This document shows, piece by piece, positions 8,479 through 18,154 of a stretch of 64,000 nt of DNA. The notes beneath the pieces are model-generated. The model made no database searches, was not told the DNA's origin, and was given only the letters and a program-made list of their open reading frames with translations. The stretch lies in contig NZ_JBQKGJ010000001.1 in the NCBI RefSeq assembly GCF_052118845.1, forward strand, positions 185,072 through 249,071, in the 5' to 3' direction. Made by a program: the position numbers and the translations under genes. The stretch comes from Bilifractor sp002394235 (GTDB lineage Bacteria > Bacillota > Clostridia > Lachnospirales > Lachnospiraceae). Every line of letters starts with the position of its first letter. Position 1 is the first letter of the stretch.

Positions 8479-10737
8479 TCAGTTCTTCCGGCCATTCAGC
8501 CGATGAAGAAATCCTCCATTTCTATGGTGTTTTGATGATGCGGACGCCACCCGCTGACTCTGAAGCTCCAAAAGAGGACGGATAAAATCACCTTCAACCT
8601 CCGTGAAGCTGAAATCGACGGAAACTGTCTGGGAACAATTGGCCGATGAATGATCCCTGTTCCATCTGATTGTGAAATTCGGATCATCGCTGCCAAAATA
8701 GATCGCGGACAGAAATACCGGTCTTCCGGATGGAACTGGTCCGATCTCTTCCACTCCGGCTTCTGATTCCCGGAAAACCGGAATACCATTCGTGCGGATA
8801 AGCTCCGGAGGTCTTCCGTCAATTGTCAGGCCGCGGATGCGCAGAATTCCCGGCCGGTCTCCCGGATCCAGACGGATCATCGTCATTCCCTGAGGAACCT
8901 CAAGGTCAGCGGAGAGCTTTCCATTCCTCATCAGATAGTCCGACGAACGCAGCTCGGAATAGTTTTCCGACCCATCCCGTGCCGGATAATATACCCGCAG
9001 GCTCCGGTCCCCGTCTCCCGTGTGTAACACTTCGTACGAAATTCCGGCGCGAAGATCTCTCACCGGGATTCTGTCTCTCGTGAGCCATTTCTGAAAAGAG
9101 TCCTCCATTGCCGCGAATATTTTTCGTTTCTGCCCGGTCAGTCCGGCTTTCTGCCAGATGCCGCTCTGAGCAAGCTCCTGCCTGTTCTTGTCGGAGCGCA
9201 GATAATAAAAGAGGATCCGGTATCTCAGGAAATCTGACGGAACCGGAAAATCAAAGCTCCACTCATAATCGATGAGGGTGCTGCTCCCGCCGCTTCTGAT
9301 CACATTTGCCGGAATCAGATCCACGTCCGACACCGGCAGCGTCTTCAGAGAATGTATTTCATACTCACCGGGTATTCCACCGGAAATTTCCCCGGGTATT
9401 TCCCCGAAGATTTCCCGGAAGGAATCTGTCATCTCAAACGCGCTCTCCAGCTCTTTCGGGACAACCATGTCGAGATACTCCAGAAGAGCCTTTTCACAGG
9501 CATCCGGTCCCTGCTTCGCAAGAACCCGGTCCAGATATTCCTCAAAAGTCTCGCCGGTGAGATATTCCATCCGTACGGTTCCTGTTATATCCGTCTTCTC
9601 ACAGCGATTGATCTTCAACCTTCCCCGGTACATCTCTGAAAGCTTTCCGGAGAGCTCGCTGATGTGACTCACATGGGGAATTGCAGCCTTCGTAAGCGCC
9701 CTCTTCTCCACATACCGTTGGCTTCCATCTGTGTTCATTCCGGCGCGCTGCGGTCCGCATTCGCCAATCTGATCTGAAAGGCCCGGTGCTTCAACGCCGC
9801 CTGTCTCTCTGCTCGGCAATCCGCCATACTTCTCATATACAGCCGTATACAGAGCATATCTCCCCGCTCTTTCTCCGGAGAACTTCGCGTACAACAGTGT
9901 ATCGGCTGCCCGCTGCGCGCCCTGAATCAGAAGAAGCGCCGGTCTGCCTTCGTCTTTCGTCCTACAGGCTTCGCCACCGGGGTGATGTTCCGAAAGCCAC
10001 TGTTCACCCGTGATCTCCATGGGAAACATCGCGTCCGGACGGATCTCGTATAAGATGGTCCGGTAACCGGAAAGCACGCTGCCTTCCATCAGCTGACGGT
10101 ACTCCCGGATTTCCTTCAAGAGAATCAGCAGGATTCCATCCTGCGCAAGAAAAGAAAGAAGCTCATGTACCATAGCCCGGCACGGCGTATCTCCCGGGAT
10201 AATCCGGGAAGCCTTCTGCATCGGACCGATACAGGTGATAAGATCAAAGCTGTTCCCGGGATGATCCGAATGGATTTCGTTACAAAAGTCCCGGAAATCG
10301 CCGGCATACAGTGTCACATTCTCCCGGTCTCTGTTCCGGTACGCATTGATTCTGCATCGCTCCACATCGGAATCCCAGCTGACGACCTCCCGGTATTTTT
10401 CTGCCAGTGTACCGGTCATCGCGCCACACCCGCAGCCTGCTTCCAGAACAGATGCGCCGTCCGGTACGGCAAAGGCGCGCACAAGATTCGCTCTCAGGCC
10501 TGAAAGCTCCTCAAGCAGGAATTCGTTCTTGTGTTCCTGCAGCACAGACCTGTACTGATCCTCCGGGCAGGTTCTAAGGACCTCCATCAGTTCCTTCTCA
10601 TCTGCCCTTTCCCTCTGTGTCCCGGAAATTTCTGACGCTGCCTTTCCGGGGATCTTCGCAGCACCCGGAACCTCCGGTGCAGGGATTTCATCTTCCCCCA
10701 GAATATGCAATTGTACCTTTCCGATCTGTTCCTTCAT
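8479..10737 (-). CDS. SAM methyltransferase / kinase-like fusion protein of the polysaccharide locus
   Basis: I start it at ATG 10737; a GTG lies two codons upstream. After about 75 variable residues comes a class I methyltransferase core (VLEAGCGCGAMTGTLAEK, then FDLITCIG). A second region (about residues 330-580) reads VDLIPANVI and LIDYEWSFDFPVP. This resembles the catalytic and metal loops of aminoglycoside/choline-kinase folds, although the usual catalytic HxD is not intact. A beta-rich tail resembles the N-terminal domain of the adjacent GT2. Fused methyltransferase-kinase proteins cap O-antigens and control chain length in Wzm/Wzt systems, so a chain-terminating role is a fair inference. 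A GEIPGEISGGIPGE low-complexity loop (DNA about 9360-9420) interrupts the kinase-like part. Confidence 0.65.
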   Translation of the reverse strand: MKEQIGKVQLHILGEDEIPAPEVPGAAKIPGKAASEISGTQRERADEKELMEVLRTCPEDQYRSVLQEHKNEFLLEELSGLRANLVRAFAVPDGASVLEAGCGCGAMTGTLAEKYREVVSWDSDVERCRINAYRNRDRENVTLYAGDFRDFCNEIHSDHPGNSFDLITCIGPMQKASRIIPGDTPCRAMVHELLSFLAQDGILLILLKEIREYRQLMEGSVLSGYRTILYEIRPDAMFPMEITGEQWLSEHHPGGEACRTKDEGRPALLLIQGAQRAADTLLYAKFSGERAGRYALYTAVYEKYGGLPSRETGGVEAPGLSDQIGECGPQRAGMNTDGSQRYVEKRALTKAAIPHVSHISELSGKLSEMYRGRLKINRCEKTDITGTVRMEYLTGETFEEYLDRVLAKQGPDACEKALLEYLDMVVPKELESAFEMTDSFREIFGEIPGEISGGIPGEYEIHSLKTLPVSDVDLIPANVIRSGGSSTLIDYEWSFDFPVPSDFLRYRILFYYLRSDKNRQELAQSGIWQKAGLTGQKRKIFAAMEDSFQKWLTRDRIPVRDLRAGISYEVLHTGDGDRSLRVYYPARDGSENYSELRSSDYLMRNGKLSADLEVPQGMTMIRLDPGDRPGILRIRGLTIDGRPPELIRTNGIPVFRESEAGVEEIGPVPSGRPVFLSAIYFGSDDPNFTIRWNRDHSSANCSQTVSVDFSFTEVEGDFIRPLLELQSQRVASASSKHHRNGGFLHRLNGRKN

Positions 10738-10887
10738 ACACACCTGCCCCGCGCGAGACCGACGAGATCGTTACTGCACGTATCGGTATTTCCACTTTTT
10801 CTCTGTGTTTGCCGAATGCCTTATATATACTTTTTACGAGTACATTCCAATATTACTCTGTTCAGGATTTTGCGCCTGCCGGATGCT

Positions 10888-12306
10888 TCATACAACGCTT
10901 TCCGGTCTTCCGCCCACCCTTTCCACACGGGTAACCGAATTCATATCATAAAATCCCACGGTGTTCTTGTCCGAGATTACGGTGACATTGATGACATCAT
11001 ACAGCCTGTGATATACGACAAATCCTCCGTTTTCATATCCCGTACAGCTGATGGAGAGCAGATACTCCCCGCCCTGAAGGTTCATCTCCTGTTCAAAGGA
11101 CGCGACATAGACATCCCCCTTGTGCGCCAGTCCGATATCCTTCTTTTCATACATGGTATTCGTCCCGGTGATCGCGACTCCCTGAAGGTTTTTGAATGCA
11201 TAGGTAAAGATCGGGCTCTGTATCTCTTCGTTAAACTGCACCTTGCTGCGGATCGTGAAGCGGGTTCCCTTGATGATCGTTGAGGTCAGCTGCCCCTGAT
11301 CGTCCACAATACCATAGTCAATGATATTTGCCCGTCCGTCACCGTACTCGTTGACATTCGGATTGATCTGGAAGTGATCCATCCATTTTCCACCGTCATG
11401 GGCTGACGAACGATCGGCAGGTGACCCGTCCGCGTCTGACTCCGCTGCTCTGCCTTCCCGCACTCCATCCTCTGCGCTGTCTCCGATATGGTCCTCTCCA
11501 GTGAGAGAACGTTTTCCGGTCGTGCTGTGAATGTCAGCGTCACCGTTCTGTACGGCGGCCTCGTCAACCTGATGAACCAGGACTTTTTTGTAGAGATCGA
11601 TCATATCCTTCGGTTTGCCTTCGGAAAGCTTGACCCCCTTATTCAGAAGGATGACTCTGTCACAGTACCGGGAGATGCTTCCGAGATCGTGACTGACGAA
11701 TAGGATCGTCTTTCCCTCTTTCTTGAAGTCCTCGAATTTCTTGTAGCATTTTGCCTGAAAAAAAACATCTCCCACAGACAGTGCTTCATCCACGATCAGG
11801 ATTTCCGGATCAATATTGATGGCGACGGCAAACGCCAGACGGACAAACATTCCGCTGGAATACGTCTTCACCGGCTGATAGACAAAGTCTCCGATGTCCG
11901 CGAATTTCAGGATGCTGTCCATCCTCCGGTCGATTTCTTCCTTTGAGAAACCGATCATGGTACCGTTCAGGTAGATATTTTCGATACCCGTGTACTCCAT
12001 ATTGAAGCCCGCGCCAAGCTCAAGCAGGGCGGAAATTCTGCCATTTATGACCACTTCACCCTCCGATGGGTTCAGTACACCGGTAATGACCTTGAGAATC
12101 GTTGATTTTCCGGCGCCGTTGGTTCCAATCAGTCCTACGGTCTCTCCCTTTTTCACATTGAAGCTCATGTGATGAAGCGCGTAATGCTCCCGGTACAGCT
12201 TCTTCCGTGTAAGGCCCAGCGCATCACGGATTCTGTATGACGGTTTGTCATATAATTTATAAAGCTTGCTGACATCCTTTACCTGGATGGCGTATTCTTC
12301 ACTCAT
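10888..12306 (-). CDS. wzt: ABC transporter ATPase for polysaccharide export, Wzt type
   Basis: The nucleotide-binding domain occupies about residues 1-240. It has Walker A GTNGAGKST, signature YSSGMFVRLA, Walker B ILIVDEALS and the switch histidine in LFVSHDLG. A charged linker leads to a C-terminal domain (about residues 310-460: RANIIDYGI, FTIRSKVQFN, TYAFKNLQGVAI). This matches the Wzt carbohydrate-binding beta-sandwich that recognises the finished glycan or its cap. It pairs with the permease upstream (12490-13326). A 150-bp gap separates it from the methyltransferase fusion. Confidence 0.92.
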   Translation of the reverse strand: MSEEYAIQVKDVSKLYKLYDKPSYRIRDALGLTRKKLYREHYALHHMSFNVKKGETVGLIGTNGAGKSTILKVITGVLNPSEGEVVINGRISALLELGAGFNMEYTGIENIYLNGTMIGFSKEEIDRRMDSILKFADIGDFVYQPVKTYSSGMFVRLAFAVAINIDPEILIVDEALSVGDVFFQAKCYKKFEDFKKEGKTILFVSHDLGSISRYCDRVILLNKGVKLSEGKPKDMIDLYKKVLVHQVDEAAVQNGDADIHSTTGKRSLTGEDHIGDSAEDGVREGRAAESDADGSPADRSSAHDGGKWMDHFQINPNVNEYGDGRANIIDYGIVDDQGQLTSTIIKGTRFTIRSKVQFNEEIQSPIFTYAFKNLQGVAITGTNTMYEKKDIGLAHKGDVYVASFEQEMNLQGGEYLLSISCTGYENGGFVVYHRLYDVINVTVISDKNTVGFYDMNSVTRVERVGGRPESVV

Positions 12307-12489
12307 ACTGGTTGGATTTCCTTTCCCGGGATTGATGCCGCGGTATACTCCCTGTATCCGCAGAATTCAGCATTCAGAACTTCAGCAATATGGAACCCTC
12401 CGGGATTCCCGTAAACTGACACATCAGATTCTCCGCTGCCTTGACTGCGTTCTCTGCGGCGTACCTTCTCAGCTGCTGAAATAACCCTC

Positions 12490-13326
12490 TTACAGTACAT
12501 CGGCAAAATGAGGCTGAAGCTTCCGGAACACATGAGTTCCGGCAAACAGCAAAAATACCGTCAGGCACCAGAAATACAGCGTCAGCTGCGGCCGCTGGAA
12601 GAACCATATGTGATTGATCAGAGAATCTCTGTACCCGCAGACGATGTAATACATCGGATTAAATTTCAGAATTGCAATGACTGCCGGCGGAAAGCTCACC
12701 GCATCCATATTCCACATGATCGGAGTCGCCCAGATCTGAACCTGCAGAATAATATTGATGATCTGTACCAGATCCCGGAAAAAAACGGCCAGCGCACTTG
12801 TCAGATAGGACACCGCAAGGACGAAGACAAACATGCAGAACGAGTAATATACAAGCTGAACGGCATAGACGCCGGGGAACAGTCCGTACACCACATACAT
12901 GCCGAGCATGAAGCAGACAAAAAAGACATGTACGAACAGACTCGAGACTGCCTTCACCACCGGAAGCGCGCTGATCCGGAACACCACCTTCTTGACCAGG
13001 TAGTCGTATTCAAGAAGTGCGTTCGTCCCTGCCGCCATCGCGTCAGAGAAATAAAACCAGGGAACCAGGCCGGCGACAAGCCAGAGCACATAAGGGACGG
13101 AAATCCCCTGCTTCGTGGACTGCGTTCCCGCGTTCAGCGCCTTCTCGAATACAAACCAGTACACAAAGACAGTGACAACCGGCTGTACAAACGCCCAGAC
13201 TCTTCCAAGGTAAGAGCCCGCAAATTTTGTCTTGAAATCATTTTTTGCGAGACTCCCGATCAGTTTTCTGCTTCCTGACAGCTCTCCCAGAATCTGAAAC
13301 AGCGCCGGCTTTCTTGACTTTGACAT
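12490..13326 (-). CDS. wzm: ABC-2 type polysaccharide export permease, Wzm/TagG type
   Basis: The 278-residue protein starts after TAGGAG and has six hydrophobic spans. Family features include the N-terminal amphipathic segment LIGSLAKNDFKTKFAGSYLG, then WAFVQPVVTVFVYWFVF, and the late motif WATPIMWNMDAV. It should form the channel dimer that flips the undecaprenyl-linked glycan with the Wzt ATPase. The 183 bp to wzt contain only its ribosome-binding site and no convincing reading frame. Confidence 0.93.
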   Translation of the reverse strand: MSKSRKPALFQILGELSGSRKLIGSLAKNDFKTKFAGSYLGRVWAFVQPVVTVFVYWFVFEKALNAGTQSTKQGISVPYVLWLVAGLVPWFYFSDAMAAGTNALLEYDYLVKKVVFRISALPVVKAVSSLFVHVFFVCFMLGMYVVYGLFPGVYAVQLVYYSFCMFVFVLAVSYLTSALAVFFRDLVQIINIILQVQIWATPIMWNMDAVSFPPAVIAILKFNPMYYIVCGYRDSLINHIWFFQRPQLTLYFWCLTVFLLFAGTHVFRKLQPHFADVL

Positions 13327-13375
13327 CTCGATCTCCTAATCATTGTTATCGTCTTTTGAAAGTCCTTTGAAAAAA

Positions 13376-13957
13376 TCAGAAGTTCTTTTTCTTCTCAAGG
13401 AATTCCTGATAACTCCAGTTCACCTTATCCTTGTCCGACAATACAAGATCCTCCGGTCCCATTCCCTCCGGCATCGGCCACTTCACGGCAATATCCGGAT
13501 CGTTCCACATCAGTCCGCCCTCATCATTGGGATGATAAAAATCAGTCACCTTGTAGCAGAACTCCGCGTAATCAGAGAGAACAATAAAACCGTGCGCGAA
13601 ATTCTTCGGAATAAAGAACTGCTTCTTGTTCTCCTCTGTCAGGAGCACTCCGAACCATTTTCCGTAGGTCTCGCTTCCCTCCCGCAGATCAACCGCGACA
13701 TCAAAAACCTCACCGCGGATTACGCGGACCAGCTTGTCCTGAGGATAATGAATCTGGAAATGAAGGCCGCGAAGTACCCCTTTCTTCGATGCGGACTGGT
13801 TGTCCTGCACAAAATCGCAGTCAATTCCGGCAGCCGCAAAGTCATTGTAGTTGTAGGTCTCCATGAAATATCCCCGGTTGTCTCCGAAAACCGTTGGCTC
13901 TACCACATAAAGTCCCTTGATACCGCCTGCATTTTCTGTAACCTTGATCTTTCCCAT
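13376..13957 (-). CDS. rfbC: dTDP-4-dehydrorhamnose 3,5-epimerase
   Basis: I place the start at MGKIKVTE (13957), preceded by GGAAAGGAA. The 193-residue cupin-fold enzyme carries the RmlC motifs GYFMETYN, QDNQSASKKGVLRGLHFQ (with the catalytic His) and KNFAHGFIVLSDYAEF. It converts dTDP-4-keto-6-deoxyglucose to the L-lyxo epimer, the third step to dTDP-L-rhamnose. The other three genes of the pathway lie at 20.5-23.4 kb, so rfbC is separated from rfbABD by six genes but is in the same transcription direction. Confidence 0.95.
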   Translation of the reverse strand: MGKIKVTENAGGIKGLYVVEPTVFGDNRGYFMETYNYNDFAAAGIDCDFVQDNQSASKKGVLRGLHFQIHYPQDKLVRVIRGEVFDVAVDLREGSETYGKWFGVLLTEENKKQFFIPKNFAHGFIVLSDYAEFCYKVTDFYHPNDEGGLMWNDPDIAVKWPMPEGMGPEDLVLSDKDKVNWSYQEFLEKKKNF

Positions 13958-14073
13958 AATTTTTTTCCTTTCCGGGCGTCCTGACGCCCTCTGAACATTA
14001 CCATATTGCAAAACAAATCCGGCCTCAGCGATCTCTCTGTGAAGCCTGTCCGGACTTCTGTCTCCGCGGATTT

Positions 14074-14898
14074 TCAGAAGCTCTTCTCATACTTTTTGTG
14101 AAAGAATTTCGCACGGAGAAAACCGGTAATCTTTCTTCTCCAGTCAATCTCTCCGAGATAAAGGTATGGCACCTCACCAATCTCGCTTTTCTTCAGCCTG
14201 CCCGTGTCCACCTGATGCATCAGCCACACATTAAAGAGCCTCTCGCTGACCCGTCCGGCATATCTCGCGTCAAAAGCTGACATGCCGCTGGTATCAACCA
14301 TTTTCTCAAGATCACCAAGAATGTCGAACAGCCACGCAAAATACTCATCCGCGAGATTCTTCGGCATGACAAACATATTGAAAATGTATGCCCCGGTCTG
14401 CTTCATGAAGCGGTCGAACTCATCCACATAATCCGGATATTTCCGGGCAAGAATCTCCCTGGCCTTGTCGAGCTGCGTACCGTCGAAGGTATGAGCGTAG
14501 TGGGAATAGACACTTTCAATGTAATAATGCCGCTTCTTCGGAACCAGAACGCGGTACCGGGACAGAAGTTTCCTGAGCTCGGCCTCTGTCAGCACCGATG
14601 CAAGAAGGCCGTTTTTCTTCTGCTCGTGCCTGCTCTTCAGTGTAAAATATCTCCGGTAATGCACCAGTCCCAGGTAATCACAGTCCAGATTTTTCCATGC
14701 CCAGTAGAGTCCTGTCAATTCACAGTAGACGGGGTTTTTGGAGCTGATATTGTCGCCGGTATTGTCGCCGGTGAAGCCAAAGGGCTCCTTTCCCTCTGCT
14801 CCTACGTGAAGCGGAAGATAGACAGAATCCTCCGGCACCTCACACTTCTTGTGACAGGCTATGATCAGTCTGATTTTCTTCTCATTCACAGATGTCAT
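14074..14898 (-). CDS. DUF4422 glycosyltransferase
   Basis: The 274-residue protein begins after AAGGAG. Its IRLIIACHKKCEVP start and the core TGLYWAWKNLDCDYLGLVHYRRYF are the hallmark of DUF4422 proteins. These are found in capsule and O-antigen loci and are regarded as glycosyltransferases (several act as galactofuranosyl- or related transferases). The donor cannot be told from sequence. It lies between rfbC and the double phosphoglycosyl transferase with modest gaps, consistent with a shared transcript. Confidence 0.85.
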   Translation of the reverse strand: MTSVNEKKIRLIIACHKKCEVPEDSVYLPLHVGAEGKEPFGFTGDNTGDNISSKNPVYCELTGLYWAWKNLDCDYLGLVHYRRYFTLKSRHEQKKNGLLASVLTEAELRKLLSRYRVLVPKKRHYYIESVYSHYAHTFDGTQLDKAREILARKYPDYVDEFDRFMKQTGAYIFNMFVMPKNLADEYFAWLFDILGDLEKMVDTSGMSAFDARYAGRVSERLFNVWLMHQVDTGRLKKSEIGEVPYLYLGEIDWRRKITGFLRAKFFHKKYEKSF

Positions 14899-14963
14899 TC
14901 TATTCTCCTTGATCTCTCGTTTCCATTACCGCAGAATTGCGGGGGCTCAAATATGCGCTCTGC

Positions 14964-15045
14964 GCGCACGCGCGCTGCAAGCTCATACACTCCAAACATA
15001 ACCGCAAACGTGCACGCACCAAAACTGTGCGCACGCGCGCTGCAA
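14964..15045. repeat. Direct repeat of a GC-rich 17-mer, period 65 bp
   Basis: The sequence GCGCACGCGCGCTGCAA occurs exactly at 14964-14980 and 15029-15045, in the 201-bp gap between the DUF4422 gene and the sugar-transferase fusion. The alternating GC tract could form a local structure. No other function is visible. Confidence 0.85.
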
Positions 15046-15099
15046 ATTGACGCAAAGACTCATACCGTAGACAGAATGAATGATGCATCGCATGGCGGT

Positions 15100-17199
15100 C
15101 TACTGGGCGCCTTCCTCCTTTGTGACCGATTTCACGGTCCGGAACAGAATCTTCACATCAAGACCGAGACTCTGATGATCCACGTAATACATTTCCATCT
15201 TCTGTCTTTCGCCGCTCTCATAGGTAGCATTGTTCCTCGCATAGGCCTGCCAGTATCCCGTAAGACCCGGTTTCACGCTCAGAAGCTTGGCGACATCTCT
15301 TCCATAGATTGTGGTTTCTTTCTCCACGATCGGTCTCGGACCGACAATCGACAGGTCGCCGGACAGAATGTTGAACAGCTGTGGCAGCTCGTCCAGGCTC
15401 GTGCGCCGAATGAAGTTTCCTACCTTAGTGATACGCGGATCGTTGTCAATCTTAAACTCCGTGCGATACTGCTCAAGCTGCTCCGGAGTCAGAATCTTCT
15501 CCAGATCTCCGGCGTCCCGGCGCATGCTCCGGAATTTATAAACCGTGATTTTCTTTCCGTTCTTTCCGATCCGGCTGTGTCCGTAGAACGGGTTGCCGCC
15601 GTCATCCGCCATTACCGCGAACATCAGGATCAGAAGCAGCGGCGAGAGCAGAATGATCCCCAGGAGCGATCCCACAATGTCGAACAGCCTCTTGATGAAA
15701 TAGTAGACGCGTTTTCCCGCTGTCATCCGGCAGGTGTAAGCGGAGCGGTCGTATTCCAGCGGCTTGCGGAAGTCCATATACTCCCGGATGAAAGCGCACT
15801 CCTCCGGCTCCCACATGGTCTGTCGGCTCCTTGCGGAGCGGAACGTCAGATACCGAATGATCATGATGAAAATAATTTCGGCATCCAGTCCAAGGCTCCA
15901 GTTATTCAGATATCGGTCCTTTTCCGCGCGTCCGCTGCGACGGTCGGTGCACCATGTACCCACCAGTCCGGGCTTTGCGCACAGATACCGGAGTTCTCCC
16001 GGATTTTCAATAAAATAGGGAAGAGACGGGGCTCTCGGTCCGACGAAGCTCATATCTCCCACGAGAACATTCAGAACTTGCGGCAGCCCGTCCAGATGCG
16101 TCAGATCCAGAAAACGGCCAAGCCAGGTAAAGCAGCTCCTGCCCTCCGTCTTCCTCTGATCTGAATCCATCCGGTATACCCGGAAATGATACTGGTTAAA
16201 ACGGCGTCCATTCATGCCCACTCTTACTCTGGTAACAAAAACAGGCCCCTTCAGGAAAATCTTCGTCAGCAATGTGACGATCAGCATCACTGCAAGAACA
16301 AAAGGAAGCAGAAGAATAGAAACAATGATATCCAGGCTTCTCTTTATGACGACATTGCGCCCCCGGATCGGAATCTCAGGGAGATAGCTGACTACCGCGC
16401 ACTGTCCGAGCATATCCTGCATGCGCTTTGTATCACTGAGTTCAAATTCCGGAAGACTGACATGAACCGTCTTCCCCAGCGGCTGGAAATGACGCACCCA
16501 CGCTCTCTCCTCTTCCGGATCCCCCGATACAAGAAGGATGGAATCCACCTCCTCCTTCTGAATATTTGCCATTGCGTCGGAATAATTGCTGATAACCCGG
16601 ATGCCGCTTATATATTCACCCGCCAGATCCGCATCAATGATCACAAGACCTGATATATGAAATCTCCAGTCGATAATCGCGTTCAGCTGTTCGAGAACCC
16701 GGTCCGTATCCCGCTCACGGCAGACCAACACCATTTTTTCCGACGCCTTTCCGTTTTTATAACGCGGAATGTAGATTTTTTTGACCGCTTCCCTCAGAAT
16801 AAAACAGGTAAAATATGCAATGATGAAGAAAATCACCATGAAAATTCTGGAGTATCGTTCACTGGTCTTCGTGATGAACAGAATCACCACATCCACGACG
16901 ATTACCATAACGATCATTCTCAGCGTGGCAAGCAGCTCGGAGGAAACATTTCTTGAGAGATACTCCTCCGAATACAGAAACAGAAAATTTACCAGTATAT
17001 AGGAGATGATCGTGGCAAAAAGCAGAGGCATATAGGGGAACTGCTGAAACCGGTATCCGGCAATTATGCTCTCCCTCGTGAACACTCTCCACATCGGAAG
17101 GATCTTACGAATTTCATAGGATATCACGAATGCGATCAGCAGCGAAACGATATCCACCATATTCATAATATAAAGCGATACTCTCTTACGATTACTCAT
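15100..17199 (-). CDS. Tandem fusion of two phosphoglycosyl transferase domains (first one degenerate)
   Basis: Residues 1-140 carry about four membrane spans and residues 150-280 a Rossmann-like CoA-binding region, as in WbaP/CpsE polyprenyl phosphoglycosyl transferases. A first sugar-transferase domain follows (KRSLDIIVS at 286 to about 450). A second begins at 502 (IKRLFDIVGS) and reaches the end. The second copy is canonical: YKFRSM, the Asp-Glu dyad at 603-604 (SLDELPQ) and IVGPRP. The first reads HFRVYRM, HLDGLPQ (Asp370-Gly371) and FVGPRA, so its catalytic Glu is missing. The protein should transfer a sugar phosphate to undecaprenyl phosphate with the second domain. The first may serve structure or regulation. 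Confidence 0.88.
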   Translation of the reverse strand: MSNRKRVSLYIMNMVDIVSLLIAFVISYEIRKILPMWRVFTRESIIAGYRFQQFPYMPLLFATIISYILVNFLFLYSEEYLSRNVSSELLATLRMIVMVIVVDVVILFITKTSERYSRIFMVIFFIIAYFTCFILREAVKKIYIPRYKNGKASEKMVLVCRERDTDRVLEQLNAIIDWRFHISGLVIIDADLAGEYISGIRVISNYSDAMANIQKEEVDSILLVSGDPEEERAWVRHFQPLGKTVHVSLPEFELSDTKRMQDMLGQCAVVSYLPEIPIRGRNVVIKRSLDIIVSILLLPFVLAVMLIVTLLTKIFLKGPVFVTRVRVGMNGRRFNQYHFRVYRMDSDQRKTEGRSCFTWLGRFLDLTHLDGLPQVLNVLVGDMSFVGPRAPSLPYFIENPGELRYLCAKPGLVGTWCTDRRSGRAEKDRYLNNWSLGLDAEIIFIMIIRYLTFRSARSRQTMWEPEECAFIREYMDFRKPLEYDRSAYTCRMTAGKRVYYFIKRLFDIVGSLLGIILLSPLLLILMFAVMADDGGNPFYGHSRIGKNGKKITVYKFRSMRRDAGDLEKILTPEQLEQYRTEFKIDNDPRITKVGNFIRRTSLDELPQLFNILSGDLSIVGPRPIVEKETTIYGRDVAKLLSVKPGLTGYWQAYARNNATYESGERQKMEMYYVDHQSLGLDVKILFRTVKSVTKEEGAQ

Positions 17200-17347
17200 A
17201 CTTCTCCTGTCGTCACGTCTGCTCCGCCTGTCACGAAGCCCAAGGCCTGCCTTTTGGCGGCCGCCTTCTATGCTTCGACGTTCTCCTAAGAACGAAAAAC
17301 GTCACTTTCTGAGTATTCTGCCGAAATCTGTCTAAACAGCTTTCTTC

Positions 17348-18154
17348 TCAGCCCGGCAGTACCCTGCAGATCAGATAGCCGTCCACCGTATCCATATATT
17401 CAAATCCTACGCTGCTCATGGCGTCTGAATAGAAGGTGCCGTCATAGCTCTCCGCGTCCTCCTGCCGGTAGCCCGGTGCCTGGGAGGGGAGCATCACCAG
17501 GTAATCATAATCCATGTTCAGCATGCTGCCGCGGACAAGGTTCAGGTCCGGCTGCGGCTGCGTCATCTGCTGATAAACAGAGTACTGATCACCCCCGATA
17601 TAATCGATATAGCCCCACGCATTCCGCCCATACATCAGATGTACGTCCGGTGAATACTGACGGATGTAACAGAACAGCGAGGAATCCACTGCCGCGCGCG
17701 GCTCGCTGTCAAGGGAGAGAAGCGCATCAGCCACATCCACCGATGCCTGCGGCAGCTTGTAACGGTTCTGTGCTCTCACGAAACGATCCTTGTATATGAA
17801 CGTTCCGGTCGCGGCTGAAACTGCCAAAGCAAGAACGATCACGGCAGCCTTCATGAAGTTTTTCCGCATCCTGCATACAAGGCTCACCATTGCTGCCGCG
17901 ATCACAGGCAGAACCGGCACCATCCAGAACGCCCTCCAGTACGCGTAGTCAAACAGCTTTCTCCAGCAATACCGGTAAAGAAGCGGATTGAATATCAGAA
18001 CGCCGAGCAGAATGGATGGATAAACGAGAAGCTTTCGTTTTTCCTTCTCCGCGAAAAACAGATAGATCAAGGCAACGATCCATAAAAGCAGAAACCAGTT
18101 GCCCGCAAAGGATTCCCGCACCTTGTCCAGAACCTGCCTCCATGCATCTGTCAT
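17348..18154 (-). CDS. Polytopic membrane protein (DUF6077-like), C-terminal partner
   Basis: The start overlaps the end of 18151-19248 by 4 nt, so the two are translated together. Residues 1-120 hold about four hydrophobic helices (WFLLLWIVALIYLFF; FWMVPVLPVIAAAMVSLVC). About 140 extracytoplasmic residues follow, ending in YLICRVLPG. The arrangement, many helices then a globular tail, resembles GT-C type membrane transferases, and together the pair looks like one DUF6077 protein split in two. The overlap could be a natural split or a frameshift relative to single-gene relatives. The function is unknown; position implies polysaccharide assembly. Confidence 0.6.
   Translation of the reverse strand: MTDAWRQVLDKVRESFAGNWFLLLWIVALIYLFFAEKEKRKLLVYPSILLGVLIFNPLLYRYCWRKLFDYAYWRAFWMVPVLPVIAAAMVSLVCRMRKNFMKAAVIVLALAVSAATGTFIYKDRFVRAQNRYKLPQASVDVADALLSLDSEPRAAVDSSLFCYIRQYSPDVHLMYGRNAWGYIDYIGGDQYSVYQQMTQPQPDLNLVRGSMLNMDYDYLVMLPSQAPGYRQEDAESYDGTFYSDAMSSVGFEYMDTVDGYLICRVLPG

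Noticed and set aside
12303..12607. Small frames in the gap between wzm and wzt
   Set aside because: They overlap the end of wzm in another frame and lack a start signal or family match.
14491..16164. A 557-codon plus-strand open frame
   Set aside because: It runs opposite to the DUF4422 gene and the phosphoglycosyl transferase fusion, across their boundary. It has no recognisable motif and is a by-product of their codon use.
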